64,000 nucleotides of DNA from Vibrio mangrovi (GTDB lineage: Bacteria > Pseudomonadota > Gammaproteobacteria > Enterobacterales > Vibrionaceae), in contig NZ_AP024883.1 of the NCBI RefSeq assembly GCF_024346955.1, positions 1 to 64,000 on the forward strand, in the 5' to 3' direction. The position numbers were made by a program, and so were the translations under genes. The number at the start of each line of letters is the position of its first letter. The stretch's first letter is position 1. A model generated the notes under the pieces. It made no database searches and was not told where the DNA came from. It was given only the letters and a program-made list of their open reading frames with translations. Below are positions 63,926 to 64,000 of this stretch, one piece after another.

Positions 63926-64000
63926 CTCCCTGAGTAGATGAATAATACCACCACACAAAGGTTCCTAATCTTCGAGTGGTGAACTGAACGAGGTTAGGAA
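63926..64000 (-). promoter_or_regulatory. structured leader with pseudoknot, copy 2 (cut by window end)
   Basis: Minus strand: a TTCCTAA (64000-63994), b CACCAC (63981-63976), c TTAGGAA (63968-63962), d GTGGTG (63954-63949), then CTACTCAGGGAG covering the ribosome site (63937-63926). a-c and b-d pair and interlock as in copy 1. The distal outer arm would lie beyond 64000. Confidence 0.6.

Overview
This window is the replication-origin region of chromosome 1 of a Vibrio or close relative (Vibrionaceae). The order oriC, mioC, mnmE, yidC, yidD, rnpA, rpmH, amino-acid ABC transporter, dnaA-dnaN-recF-gyrB, ibpA-like gene, glyS-glyQ, mneA matches, as I remember it, the arrangement at the start of V. 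cholerae chromosome 1. The origin shows three tandem GATC-headed 13-mers and DnaA boxes in the E. coli order. I name no species.

Layout: (1) 1-3.3 kb: oriC, a chemoreceptor gene lying between oriC and mioC, then mioC. (2) 3.5-13 kb: accessory DNA between mioC and mnmE. It holds an EstB-type serine hydrolase, a free-standing adenylation-thiolation-reductase enzyme with a divergent MFS exporter and zinc alcohol dehydrogenase, a small outer-membrane barrel, an HTH/DUF2975 pair, a relict of a small ORF and a broken RhuM fragment. The fragment abuts the 3' end of mnmE, which carries the 18-bp site used by SGI1-type islands. (3) 13-26 kb: conserved housekeeping genes. (4) 26-31 kb: a small heat-shock protein, msrPQ, a first hcp gene and two GNAT acetyltransferases. 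(5) 31-42.5 kb: avtA and a seven-gene guanidine-degradation and uptake operon. The operon is headed by a guanidine-I (ykkC) riboswitch, a sigma-54 promoter and two NtrC-like sites. (6) 42.6-50 kb: glyQS, the Mn exporter mneA under a yybP-ykoY riboswitch, and assorted regulators. (7) 50-64 kb: an auxiliary type VI secretion (T6SS) cluster: hcp, vgrG, DUF4123 adaptor, a 1344-aa LysM-headed putative effector, a Sel1-repeat putative immunity gene and a convergent 61-aa ORF. A second copy of the effector/immunity/small-ORF module follows. In it the effector has lost its N-terminal ~500 codons and the immunity gene is frameshifted in an A-tract.

How parts work together: both hcp genes have the same regulatory block, three GGGCAA-N5-TTGCTC inverted repeats about 50 bp upstream of a perfect GG-N10-GC sigma-54 promoter. 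This is what a VasH-type activator would use, so the orphan hcp and the vgrG cluster are probably co-induced with a main T6SS locus elsewhere. The guanidine operon combines nitrogen control (NtrC/sigma-54) with substrate sensing (riboswitch).

The least explained feature is the leader of the two 61-aa ORFs. Both copies can form the same interlocked a-c/b-d helices (a pseudoknot). One helix differs in sequence between copies yet stays complementary. In the complete copy an 11-bp outer stem covers the ribosome-binding site. Relicts of the same protein family (LNNLITFDE motif) occur 47 kb away beside mnmE.
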